64,000 bases of DNA, taken from contig JAOTOM010002909.1 of the NCBI GenBank assembly GCA_034440615.1, forward strand, positions 1 through 64,000. The letters run 5' to 3'. The translations under genes were made by a program, and so were the position numbers. The notes below the pieces were generated by a model. The model did not search any database and was not told the DNA's origin. It worked only from the letters and a program-made list of their open reading frames with translations. Every line of letters starts with the position of its first letter. Positions within the stretch are counted from its first letter, which is position 1. This document shows positions 34,780-43,490 of this stretch, piece after piece. The DNA comes from Ashinkailepas kermadecensis. Lineage: Eukaryota; Arthropoda; Thecostraca; Neolepadidae.

Positions 34780-35138
34780 AAAAAAGGAGACGCTTGAGCC
34801 GACCATCAATTATATAAACTTGAGCCGACCAATCAGCGTTTGACGACCTCCGCCGATCGTGGCAATATTAAAGGCCGTAGGGCAAAACTTGTGGAAGCTA
34901 TTATTCATGTATTGTTCCATTTCTCGTGCTAATTTTCTACAAAGGCATTCTTGCTACTTTAATCTTGATCTTTAATACTACTTTATCACAATGGCACTCC
35001 TAACTGGGGAAAACATTTGATATTTGTGTGGATGTCACCGGTTTCGCCGCACTAAAGACAAAATTATTTGTTTACCATTATCACCATCGACGGAGGTCGT
35101 CAAACGCTGATTGGTCGGCTCAAGCGTCTCCCCTTTTT
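34780..35138. mobile_element. Short inverted-repeat element (MITE-like), about 360 bp
   Basis: The left arm (34,780-34,856) and right arm (35,085-35,138) mirror each other: AAAAAAGG, GAGACGCTTGAGCCGACC, AATCAGCGTTTGACGACCTC, then CGCCGAT or CGTCGAT. The left arm carries an extra stretch of about 26 bp (34,805-34,830) that repeats TTGAGCCGACC. Outer text (GCTCC words at 34,769 and 35,155) suggests the arms go a little further. No coding frame. Confidence 0.65.
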
Positions 35139-35324
35139 TATTGGACTAAAATGCTGGAGCGCACCCCCTGCATGCATCACTAACATGTCATACATCATCC
35201 ATGACTATGCCATTAGTAATCGGAATTTATGATGGGAGGGGGGGTTAAATCTATCATAAATCGAATGCCCAAGAGCTTGCATGAAATAAGATGAGGTATG
35301 TCTTCCGGTTTTACTTCATAAAAT

Positions 35325-35605
35325 AAATTACTAATTGTTCATGCGAGATGAAACTAACACTAAATACAAATTAATGTGCAATAGATACATTACCTCGTGA
35401 TTCAACATGTCTGTTCAAAAATGGTACAGTTATTGCGCACATGCTACATATAGTAGTGTCAACAAATTACTAATTGTTCATGCAAGATGAAACTAACACT
35501 AAATACAAATTAATGTGCAATATATATATATTACCTCGTGATTCAACATGTCTGTTAAAAAATAGTGCAGTTATTGCGCACATGCTACATATAGTAGTGT
35601 CAACA
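35325..35605. repeat. 139-bp tandem duplication
   Basis: AAATTACTAATTGTTCATGC at 35,325 and again at 35,464; the two copies match through TACATATAGTAGTGTCAACAA with few changes plus a small TATATATA expansion in the second. Confidence 0.95.
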
Positions 35606-35989
35606 AACACACAAATAATCATGATTAGGCGCATTTATCACAACACCAGGCACGGTGTTGCAATAGGCTAAACAGATGTCTATCGTGTCTAGACTGAGGG
35701 ATAGGGCTAAACTGGAAATTGGATGGATGAAAATGGAGTCTATCGAGGGCTAAACTGGAAGGTCATGGTCAGGTAAGAGCAGCTAGCCCGACTATCTCAT
35801 GGTCGGCGTATCTGTCTATATGCTTTAATACCATTCCTTTCAATGTTGCCGGGCACTGAGGCTCATTTGATAGAAGTTTTTTTTTATAGATAGGCTCATT
35901 TGATAGAAGTTACTGGCATGAATTGGATTGTGTTGTGATATGGGAGCTGCAGAGATACATAATGTTACTGCTGTACCATCAAGAGGTCA
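35606..35989. other. Non-coding stretch
   Basis: No gene. GGCTCATTTGATAGAAGTT is present twice (35,862 and 35,892). Confidence 0.6.
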
Positions 35990-36003
35990 GCATAGTTCAG
36001 TGT

Positions 36004-36058
36004 TTGTTGGTTATTTGGGTTAGGGGTGCATCGACTGCATTGGTCATACAGCACCCAT
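36004..36058 (-). mobile_element. Ultra-short hairpin retroposon, copy B (55 bp)
   Basis: A 55-bp insert lies between perfect 14-bp direct repeats GCATAGTTCAGTGT (35,990-36,003 and 36,059-36,072). On the minus strand it begins ATGGGTGCTGTATGACC, then ATGCAGTCGATGCACCCC, and ends TAACCC with AAATAACCAAC. The outer stem is GGGTGC/GCACCC, against GGGCGC/GCGCCC in copies A and C: both strands of the stem changed together. The tail is of the AACC type. Confidence 0.8.
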
Positions 36059-36072
36059 GCATAGTTCAGTGT

Positions 36073-38065
36073 GAATACAGTCGTACTAGGGAGCCAGTTG
36101 TATATGTTTCACGATGCTGAGTGCAGTTGTTTGGGCATGAGATATATTCAAGTGAAAATTGACTAACTCAGTATTTTAATGTCTCCTGATCATGATGGAG
36201 TTGGCTATCTTCCTTTGGAGTCTGATATCTGCTAAATTCCCTGCTGCTAGCTGCAGCTGAACTTTAAAAGAAATTAAATGAGATAAATCAATTTTTCATA
36301 GTTTGGAATTTCATAAAATCGTTTTTTTGGCAATTCTTGGCACAGTCAATGACAGATGCTGGATGATTTGCAGTTTTTGAGACTAGACTGCATACATGTC
36401 TAGAGACATCATTGCAAAAGTGAATTGACCTTTTCAAAGCTATCTGGGATCAGTGTGCTGATGTGATCTCTTGAGTCTTGATTCTCTTGATGGATGATCT
36501 TTTTCATGCTTAGGACTGCTCACAAATAATTGGACCCTTTCATTCAAATTCAGCATCAATCATTTTGGAAGAAGAAAATATTAAGTACAAAACAATGAAT
36601 GGTGAAACAATCAATTTAGCATTACATACAAAAATGTGTCATCATTTTTTAGTGGTGGTGAAACAAGTGTGATATTTTGCTCTGGCATTTGTATTTATGC
36701 TCCACATTGCACAACCATTCTAGCAATTTTATGTAATAAGGCAGTAAGAATATTTATTGGCTGCAGCCATGTGGATGATGATATTGTGGTCTAAAATGTT
36801 ACAATTGTGGGCAGCTTGTCACCTGTCCTACTTTACTTGTGTAGTTTGGATTTTTGGGTGCATCAGCTGCTTCTGCTATATTGTGCCCTTCATACTTGGT
36901 TCATCACAGTTCATCACAGTTCATCACATCACAGCTCAGTACTGCAATCATTTTCTTGTAAGCTCCATTGCTCTGATTTGCTGCTAGGTATTGCTTTCCC
37001 TTTAATCTAGTATTTGAAAAACATTTTGTTTTGAGTTTTTAAAATGTTGTGATCAACTTCCAATAACCTTATAGATATTCACAGAGTTGCCCAGTATCAG
37101 GTGGAGTACCGAGTAACCTTTAACAGAATGTGATCAGTTGCACAGAAACCATGTAAGCAATTGCCACAAATGTGTCCACATTGATATCTATTGGGAATTG
37201 CTCCCCAGCCTTGGCACATCAGTGTTGCTTGTAGTGCAGGTTTTAGTGAAAATGATGTTGCTTCACAAGCATCCTGTATTGCATCTTGCATCACATAATC
37301 TGCACCCACCATTTTTTTTCTCCATTTTGTTGAAAATTAGACAAACTGAAAGGGATTGTCCATTGTTATGTATCATCATGATCACTGATAGTATTACACT
37401 TCCACTCTTCCATGCTAAAGTATTGAAATTGCAATTAAACCAAAAGGTGCATGCAGATGCCAAAAAAAGAAGATGCCTATGCCAAGAAGCAAGAGCAACC
37501 TATTCATACATTGGCAGCCTGTGCAATTACATATAACCACAATGTTAAATTAATGGTTTTTCGTTAGGTGTGAGATGTCAAAGTGAGTGCAGTAGGATGT
37601 CAAAATTTGCCATGAAGATTGTGTCCTTTAGTTATTTTATACACTGTATAAGTCCTTCAAGCTCAGTGTTGAGCAAATACCATATATTTTAGTACATTTT
37701 TCATACTTCACTGTACCTTTTCATTTGTTTTGATAGGTACACAATATTTGGATGCATACATTTACGACAATGATGCAAATGCCTATGCCCTAAGCTGGTA
37801 TTGTACAACCGACCATGATACCAAAAGTTATTACTTCCTTTTTGTTGAATTCCCAAATGCTTTGAATTCTGTCCTACATGCATAGGAATGCCCTTGCACT
37901 CTCAAATACTTGGTCCAAAATGGGCCCAATTCATGGTTTTATTCCACTTTGTCACTAATGGACATATATTTATCAGTACCACAGTAAGAATGCATATAGG
38001 GTCGTTGGATTAGTGAGGGCAAGTGTTAAGAATGTGGATGAGGCTGAATTTTGTGTACATCATCA
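36073..38065. other. AT-rich stretch without a gene
   Basis: No gene supported; frames reach 132 codons (37,138-37,536) without a domain. A possible very old retroposon copy lies at 36,855-36,890 (GGGTGCATCAGCTGC, then ATTGTGCCC). TTCATCACAG repeats at 36,900-36,930. Confidence 0.5.
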
Positions 38066-38101
38066 GGTGCATTGACTGGAGTGTTTATGCAGCCATGCAC
38101 C
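38066..38101 (-). mobile_element. Probable old copy of the ultra-short retroposon
   Basis: GGTGCATTGACTGGAGTG followed by ATGCAGCCATGCACC resembles the minus-oriented copies (GGGTGCATCGACTGC, ATACAGCACCC) with about a third of positions changed. No target duplication is visible. Weak call. Confidence 0.3.
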
Positions 38102-38111
38102 TTCAAGCTTG

Positions 38112-38151
38112 CTGCATGGCCACTGCAGTCGATGCGCCCCTAAACCTCCAA
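38112..38151 (+). mobile_element. Ultra-short retroposon, copy E (40 bp, incomplete 5' end)
   Basis: CTGCATGGCCACTGCAGTCG, then ATGCGCCCCTAAACC and TCCAA, between imperfect 13-bp repeats ACCTTCAAGCTTG (38,099-38,111) and ACCTTCACGCTTG (38,152-38,164). It starts at the inner stem rather than at GGGCGC, so it is shorter than copies A to C. The match GCAGTCGATGCGCCCCTAAA to the other copies is exact. Confidence 0.5.
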
Positions 38152-38499
38152 ACCTTCACGCTTGTATGCAGAGCGCTGCAATGATCTCGGATGAAGTATA
38201 TTCACCAAACTGTGCTACTAAAAGTGTAAATGAAAAGCGCCATTCATTTCTGGCCTGAATTCCAGGCTCGGAATGCATGCCTAATAATTTTACACATGGC
38301 CAGTGCCGGCTGCGGTGTGAGGTCTATGGTTAGCTGCCCGTGAACGGGAATGTCGCCGCAAACTTCTTCGAATAAGATTGACATAAAGACATAAAGACAT
38401 AAAAGATCAGTGCAACTATGAGCCACAAGGGCCCTTCTTGGTTGCACTTTGGACACTGAACCAGTTGCCCACCAAATCTGTCTATCAACCCTCCCTGGA

Positions 38500-39516
38500 A
38501 TACAGAAAACAAGCCCCCTATTCTTATAATGATTGTCTATGCCATTTTTAAAGATGTTCAGTGTGTTGCTACTGACAATGGTACCTGGCAGCTGGTTCCA
38601 GTGTTCTACTACCCTGTTGGTGAAGAAGGACTGTCTTAACCTTGTCCTGCTGTGATTAACTTTAATTTTGAATTGATGACCTCTAATTGCATCATTTCTG
38701 TTAATTCAAACATTTCCCTGAGATATCCCTGTTCCTGACCATGAACAAATTTAAAAACCTCGATGAGATCTCCTCTCAGCCTTCTATATCTAAGTGAAAA
38801 CATATTCAATTTCTTCAATCTTTCCTCATATGCCAGGTTGCCTAAACCATTAACCATTTTTGTTGCCCTCTTTTGTACTCTCTCTAAAAGCCAACAATCT
38901 TTCTCATAACTAGGGGACCAAGCTTGGACACAGTATTCCAAATGTGGCCTGACATATGCACAGTAAAGCTTCCTGATGACCTCCTCACTTTTGTATGACA
39001 CCTCTGTATTGCCCCAAGCATTCTTAGTGCCTTATTCCTGGCTTCTTTGGTCTGTTCTGATGCCCCCAATTTTGTGTTCAAAATAACACCTAAGCCCTTC
39101 TCCTGCTGAGTCACAGATAGTACTTGGCCACCCATCAAGTATGGCGCCTTCATATGCTGCCTGCCTACATGCATGACTTTGCACTTATCAAAATTAAACT
39201 TCATTTGCCATTTTTCGGACCACTTCACAAGCTCGTCTAAGTCGTTCTGCAGCAAAACCTGTTCATTGTGCCCTGTTATTGCCCTAAAGATCTTCAAGTC
39301 ATCCGCAAACTTCAAAACTTTACTGCTTAGGCCACATTCAATGCTATTCACAAATATAATGAACAATAGTGGCCCCAGTACCGACCCCTGAGGGACTCCA
39401 CTAAGAACATTTTTCCATGATGACTTTGTACCATTGAGCATCACTCTCTGCTGTCTATCTGAGAGCCACAACTCTATCCATTCCACGAAGCTCTTCCTTT
39501 TAGCAACTATTGACAA
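38500..39516 (-). pseudogene. 5'-truncated CR1-clade LINE
   Basis: On the minus strand the frame 39,516-38,884 gives the second half of a reverse transcriptase (GVPQGSVLGPLLFIIFVNSI, KFADDLKIF, WSEKWQMKFNFDKCKVMHVG), and the frame 39,001-38,636 gives the C-terminal region (YAYVRPHLEYCVQAWSP-like, ERVQKRATKMV, RRLRGDLIEVFKF). These blocks are diagnostic of the CR1 clade. A one-base frame change near 39,000 separates the two parts. FADD lies at about 39,294-39,312. Everything before the palm domain is missing. Non-coding 3' text continues to roughly 38.5 kb. Dead copy. Confidence 0.9.
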
Positions 39517-39687
39517 CTAGCACCCATAGCAACTATTTCACCTCATGAAAAATATTGGGATGAAAATGAGTAAAGATAAAAATTAAAATAGCTGGTATGA
39601 CACAAATTGCAGAAATTAGAACGCAAAACGTCATGAAGGTGTGATTACGATGACGTTGACGGCCGGGTCGGACCGCTCAGGTACACC

Positions 39688-39936
39688 TTTGTGCCATATA
39701 CACGGGAGTAGACTCGCACGAGCTTCACCCTCGCTCGTGATGAGGTGCCTTTGTGCCATATACATGGGAGTAGACTAACACGAGCTTCACCCTCGCTCGT
39801 GATGAGGTGCCTTTTGTGTCATATACACGGGAGTACACTAACACGAGCTTCACCCTCGCTCGTGATGAGGTGCCTTTGTGTCATATACACGGGAGTAGAC
39901 TAACACGAGCTTCACCCTCGCTCGTGATGAGGTGCC
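39688..39936. repeat. 62-bp tandem repeat, 4 units, each with a hairpin
   Basis: TTTGTGCCATATACACGGGA starts units at 39,688, 39,750, 39,813 and 39,875. Every unit contains CACGAGC and GCTCGTG separated by 9 bases, a perfect 7-bp stem. A solitary relative (TATATACACGGGAACAGAGT) lies at 40,432. Confidence 0.9.
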
Positions 39937-39969
39937 ATTAAAGGCTTGTAATAGGAGGGCAAGAGGTGG

Positions 39970-40074
39970 CTATAGGGCCTGTGCACTGTGCATTAGGTCC
40001 TATGCACTGTGCTATAGGGTCTGTGCATTGTGCTATAGGGCCTGTGCACTATGATGTAGGGCCTGTGCACTGTA
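39970..40074. repeat. 21-bp tandem repeat, about 5 units
   Basis: CTATAGGGCCTGTGCACTGTG-type units, five in a row with point changes. Confidence 0.85.
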
Positions 40075-40113
40075 CAATATTAGGCATCATACCGCTGTCA
40101 ACAGCACACTGGT

Positions 40114-40167
40114 ATGGGCGCAAAATGACCAGCGCAGTCGATGCGCCCTAAAGCACAAACCACCACC
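40114..40167 (+). mobile_element. Ultra-short hairpin retroposon, copy C (54 bp)
   Basis: A 54-bp insert lies between perfect 13-bp direct repeats ACAGCACACTGGT (40,101-40,113 and 40,168-40,180). It reads ATGGGCGCAAAATGACC, then GCAGTCGATGCGCCC, TAAAGC and ACAAACCACCACC. The outer stem GGGCGC/GCGCCC is intact; the inner stem is changed. This is the plus orientation, so the ACC tail is directly visible at its 3' end. Confidence 0.8.
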
Positions 40168-40568
40168 ACAGCACACTGGTGGCACGGTCGCAACGCCATC
40201 TATACCGCCACCAAATTGCCCCTCACAAGTGCCGCCACCAAGCCTTCATTTGAGCAATGGTGGGCACTTCCCAGGAAGTGATGCGATTACCCTGATAAAA
40301 AGAGGGATACAAGAGCTCGTTTGTTGTTGAGGGTGGAAAGTGTGACTTGAAATGTTGTCGCAACAATGTCTTCAAAACCGCGCCTTTCGGGTCGGGCCAC
40401 GATAGGTCCTCCATACAAACTTTATTTTCGTATATACACGGGAACAGAGTGGCTTGAGCTTCGCTCTCTAATCAGTTAGTCGACGTGGGAATCAGTCTGT
40501 CGATGGGTACCACAAGGCAGTTTAGTCTTCAATTTGTTTATATATAAATATTTCAAGATATCTTCATT

Positions 40569-40613
40569 GGAGTTTAGGGGCGCATCGACTGCGTCGGTCA
40601 TGCAGCGTCCTCC
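40569..40613 (-). mobile_element. Ultra-short retroposon, copy D (45 bp)
   Basis: A 45-bp insert lies between 9-bp repeats ATCTTCATT (40,560-40,568 and 40,614-40,622). On the minus strand: GGAGGACGCTGCATGACC, then CGCAGTCGATGCGCCCC and TAAACTCC. The tail is short. The inner stem CTGCAT/ACGCAG has one mismatch. A 9-bp duplication alone is weak; the sequence match makes the case. Confidence 0.65.
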
Positions 40614-40770
40614 ATCTTCATTAAGTAATGAAGATGGATAGAACAGTACTATTCTATCCATTTTAGACAGGGTGCACATGTATGATAATTCATTTCAGTA
40701 ATGTTGCATCTTGGCATGGTGCATACAACCGTGAGATGTGCTTGCCATATTTGACACTGTAGTCAGACTG

Positions 40771-40931
40771 GGGACGAGTAGTCTAGGGGTAAGTTGCCCG
40801 TCTCACAATCGAAAGATTGTGGGTTCGAACCTCACCTATCGCTATTCTTCGCCCGCAACCAATCGGCGTGAGAGATTGGCGACGCTACATGACTCAACGG
40901 TCGACGTGTCGTAAAACCAATAACCACCACC
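40771..40931 (+). mobile_element. Full-length tRNA-derived SINE, copy 1 (161 bp)
   Basis: The element lies between perfect 17-bp direct repeats ACACTGTAGTCAGACTG (40,754-40,770 and 40,932-40,948). The head has an A-box-like TAGTCTAGGGG and a consensus B box GGGTTCGAACC, the internal RNA polymerase III promoter of tRNAs. Anticodon-arm pairing is poor, so the source tRNA is unclear. The body (CAATCGGCGTGAGAGATTGG) is shared with copies 2 and 3. The 3' part has CGACGC and GTGTCG, able to pair, then TAAAACC and AATAACCACCACC. It has no poly(A) tail. With only 161 bp it is a short SINE. Copying would depend on a partner LINE that recognises the 3' end (known for tailed SINEs; here inference). Confidence 0.92.
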
Positions 40932-41220
40932 ACACTGTAGTCAGACTGCAAACCATAGTAAGTTCCGGTCCAACAACGTGTTGGTCGGGCGCGGCTCAGG
41001 GTATGCAATCAGGGATGCGTGACTGTGTCCAGCACGCGTTGGGTGTCAGGCGTACATCACTCATTGTGCATGCAACATCCAGCATTGAAGTGTGTACCAG
41101 GTGTGACCTATCTTGGTGTCATGGTTCATGTTCAGTCTTAAAAGGCACATACACAGATTATTCAAAACGTTGTCATCCTAAGTTTCCAGTTTGTGTCGTA
41201 CTTAAGTAAGTTAATTATTC

Positions 41221-41262
41221 TGAGTTTTCGGGCGCATCGACGTCATTAGTATTACAAAGCCC
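41221..41262 (-). mobile_element. Probable ultra-short retroposon, copy F
   Basis: Minus strand: GGGCTTTGTAATACTAATG, then ACGTCGATGCGCCCG and AAAACTCA. GTCGATGCGCCC matches the family; the left stem is eroded and I see no target duplication. It lies about 90 bp upstream of the leucine-rich-protein start codon. Confidence 0.4.
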
Positions 41263-41351
41263 GGTCTGTAACATACGCTTTAACGCCAGCTTGTGTGTCC
41301 ACTTCCGACAGGGCTGCCGACAGCCGGTGATACTGTACCGCTTTGGCCGGG

Positions 41352-43080
41352 ATGGAGCCACCACCGGGTCAGCCGCGTTCTCTGCACCAGCTGTGCTGGA
41401 CAGTCCTGCTGAACCACGCACCTCTGAATCGGTACGTCTGCGGTGCCGCCTGCTACCAGCTGCCGCTGCCACAGCTGCGCAAGCTCTGTCGCACCGTACT
41501 GGACGTGGTGCGCGCCAAGAACGCCATCTTCTACAGCTGCCAGACGATGGGCCACCTGAGTGCCGAGATCCGCCGGTCGGCACAGGCGAAGGCGCGTCAG
41601 AACGAGACGATCCTGGCCGAGTTTCTGCGCCACTGGCCGAGCGAGAGCCTCAGCCTGGAGCAGCTGCAGGGTCTGGAGCGTCTCCGCTTTCTGCAGGACG
41701 GCCATCCCGAGCGAGACTCGTGGACGCTGATGGAGATGGAGCGCTGTGACCTGTTCATGCACCGCTACGCCGCAAAGCGCGTGCTGGAGCACAAGAAGCA
41801 GCTGCTGAGCGCCAGCTGCAGTCTGGTGCGCACCTTCCTGGGCGTGCTGGAGCGGCGGGCGACAGTGCGGCGGCTGAGACACCTGGACATCAGCGGCCGC
41901 CCGCTCAGCTGGGTGGAGATGTTCGCCATGGTGGGCATGGTGCGCGACTCTTCGCACCTTCCTGGGCGTGCTGGAGCGGCAGGCGGCGGTGCACCTGGAC
42001 ATCAGCGGCCGCCCGCTCAGCTGGGTGGAGATGTTCGCCATGGTGGGCATGGTGCGCGACTCGTGCGCCGCACCCGCCGACGGCCAGCCGGAGGTGAGTC
42101 TGGGCCTGCGCCTCGAGCTGTCCGAGGGCCGGCGGATGTACGCGCGCCGCCTGCTCAGGAGCGGCCTGGCCGGCCCCGCGGGCGGCGTGCGGGTGCGGCT
42201 GAGCCACGTGGGCGTGGTGTCGACCGGCGGCGAACAGGCCGAACACCGGCGCAACCTGCTGCTGGCCGGTCAGCTGTTGGCCGCCGTCAGCTGCGGCTCC
42301 ATCCGCAGTCTCAGTGTCCAGGTGGACGGCGCCGTGCCGGTGGCGTGGCTGGCGCCGCTGGTGCGGCACGTGTCCGCCACCGTCAGCCAGCTCAAGCTCC
42401 TGCTGCCCGCCGCCGCCCGGTTCGACGACGTGGGCGCGCTTCGCGACCTGCTGTCCGAGCTGCGCCAGTTGCGGCGGCTGGAGCTGCGCGGCGTGCTGCG
42501 CGGCCAGCTGGGCGCGCTGCTGGCCGAGGTGCAACTGCCGCTGCTGTCGCTCTGTCTGCCGGCGTGCTGTCTGTCTGTCGGCGACCTGGAGGCCCTGGCG
42601 CTGTGGCCGCACCTGTGCCAGCTGGAGGAGCTCGACCTGTCGGCCGCCGTGGACGCGTCCGAGCAGCGCCACCAGGACGCCGCCGTGCAGCAGCTGTGCC
42701 TGCTGCTGGCGCAGTGCGGCCGGCTGCGCGTGCTGGTGCTGGACGACTGCCAGGTGGGCGCCGAGCACCTGCCGCAGCTGCTGCGCACGATCCGCACCGT
42801 CGACACACTGGAGCGGCTCTCGTTTGCCGGCTGCGCCGACCGCGAGCGGCCCGACGAGCTGCTGCGGCTGGTGGCCGACGTGGTGTCGCTGCCCCGGCTG
42901 CGGCTGCTCGCGCTCTCCGGCTTCTGCGAGCAGCAAATCGGCGAGCTGCGCCAGCTGATGGCCTGCTGGAGCCGTGTGAGCGGCTCCGGCAGCGAGCCGC
43001 TGGTGGAGCTGCGCCAGCGGCGCAGGGCCGACCCCTGGGAGATGGTGCGCTGGGAGGTCGGCCGGCCAGAGTCCGTCTGA
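41352..43080 (+). CDS. LRRC14/PRAME-like leucine-rich repeat protein, single exon, frame broken by an internal duplication
   Basis: ATG 41,352 (context GCCGGGATGG) opens the frame; the product ends VGRPESV at TGA 43,078-43,080. The N-terminal block (about 10-60) has SLHQLCWTVLL and YQLPLPQLRKL, reminiscent of the elongin BC/cullin-binding region of LRRC14/PRAME proteins. FLRHWPSESLSLEQLQ (about 91-106) matches that family's characteristic motif. LRHLDISGRPLSWVEM (about 175-190) starts the solenoid. Further on are leucine-rich units (LRQLRRLELRG, LCQLEELDLSA, CGRLRVLVLDDCQ, LERLSFAGC, LPRLRLLALSG). Family members act as substrate receptors of CUL2 ubiquitin ligases in nucleus or cytoplasm. The frame changes at a duplicated 112-124-bp segment (41,829-42,063); without one copy the protein would be about 535 residues, close to the family's 490-510. 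Codons are strongly GC3-biased, unlike the AT-rich surroundings. Family call is from motif resemblance. Confidence 0.75.
41829..42063 (+). repeat. Frame-breaking tandem duplication inside the LRR gene
   Basis: CGCACCTTCCTGGGCGTGCT begins at 41,829 and again at 41,953; ATCAGCGGCCGCCCGCTCAG begins at 41,889 and 42,001. The offset is 124 bp at the left and 112 bp at the right because the first copy has 12 extra bases. Both offsets leave remainder 1 when divided by 3, so the second copy shifts the frame. The copies also differ by several substitutions. Confidence 0.95.
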
Positions 43081-43133
43081 GCCGACCCGCCGCTGTCACC
43101 ACATGGTAGTCTCCGTCTGGACAGGCGGATTGT

Positions 43134-43490
43134 CGTCTGAGAAAACTGGTCTCTGTCTGAGCGGATATTCCGTCTGAGAAGACTGATCTCTGTCTGAGCA
43201 GACTGGTCTCTGTCTGAGTAGACTGTCGCTATCTAAGCAGACTGGACTCTGTCTGAGCAGACTGGCCTGTCACAGTAGACTAGACCCTTTGGACGGACTG
43301 GCCTGTCACAGCAGGCTAGACCTGAACGGACTGGCCTGTCACAGCGCACTAGACCCTCTGAACGGACTGGCCTGTCACAGAAGACTAGACCCCATGAACG
43401 GACTGGCCTGTCACAGCAGACTAGACTCTCTGAACGGACTGGCCTGCCGCAGCAGACTAGTCCCTTTGAACGGACTGGCCATACCCGCGA
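43134..43490. repeat. Tandem repeats directly after the LRR gene
   Basis: About seven 20-bp units (ACTGGTCTCTGTCTGAGCAG type, 43,134-43,262) merge into about six units of 35-38 bp (GGACTGGCCTGTCACAGCAG, then ACTAGACCCTCTGAAC, 43,262-43,490). The word CTGTCTGAG already appears at 43,124-43,165, close to the stop codon. No poly(A) signal was recognised in this stretch. Confidence 0.85.

Noticed and set aside
40771..40850. Functional tRNA gene
   Set aside because: A and B boxes are present, but the anticodon arm and acceptor stem do not pair and the unit continues into a SINE body with a target duplication.
41280..42936. Minus-strand frames of 324-343 codons opposite the LRR gene
   Set aside because: Gln/His/Arg-rich antisense shadow of a GC3-biased coding frame.
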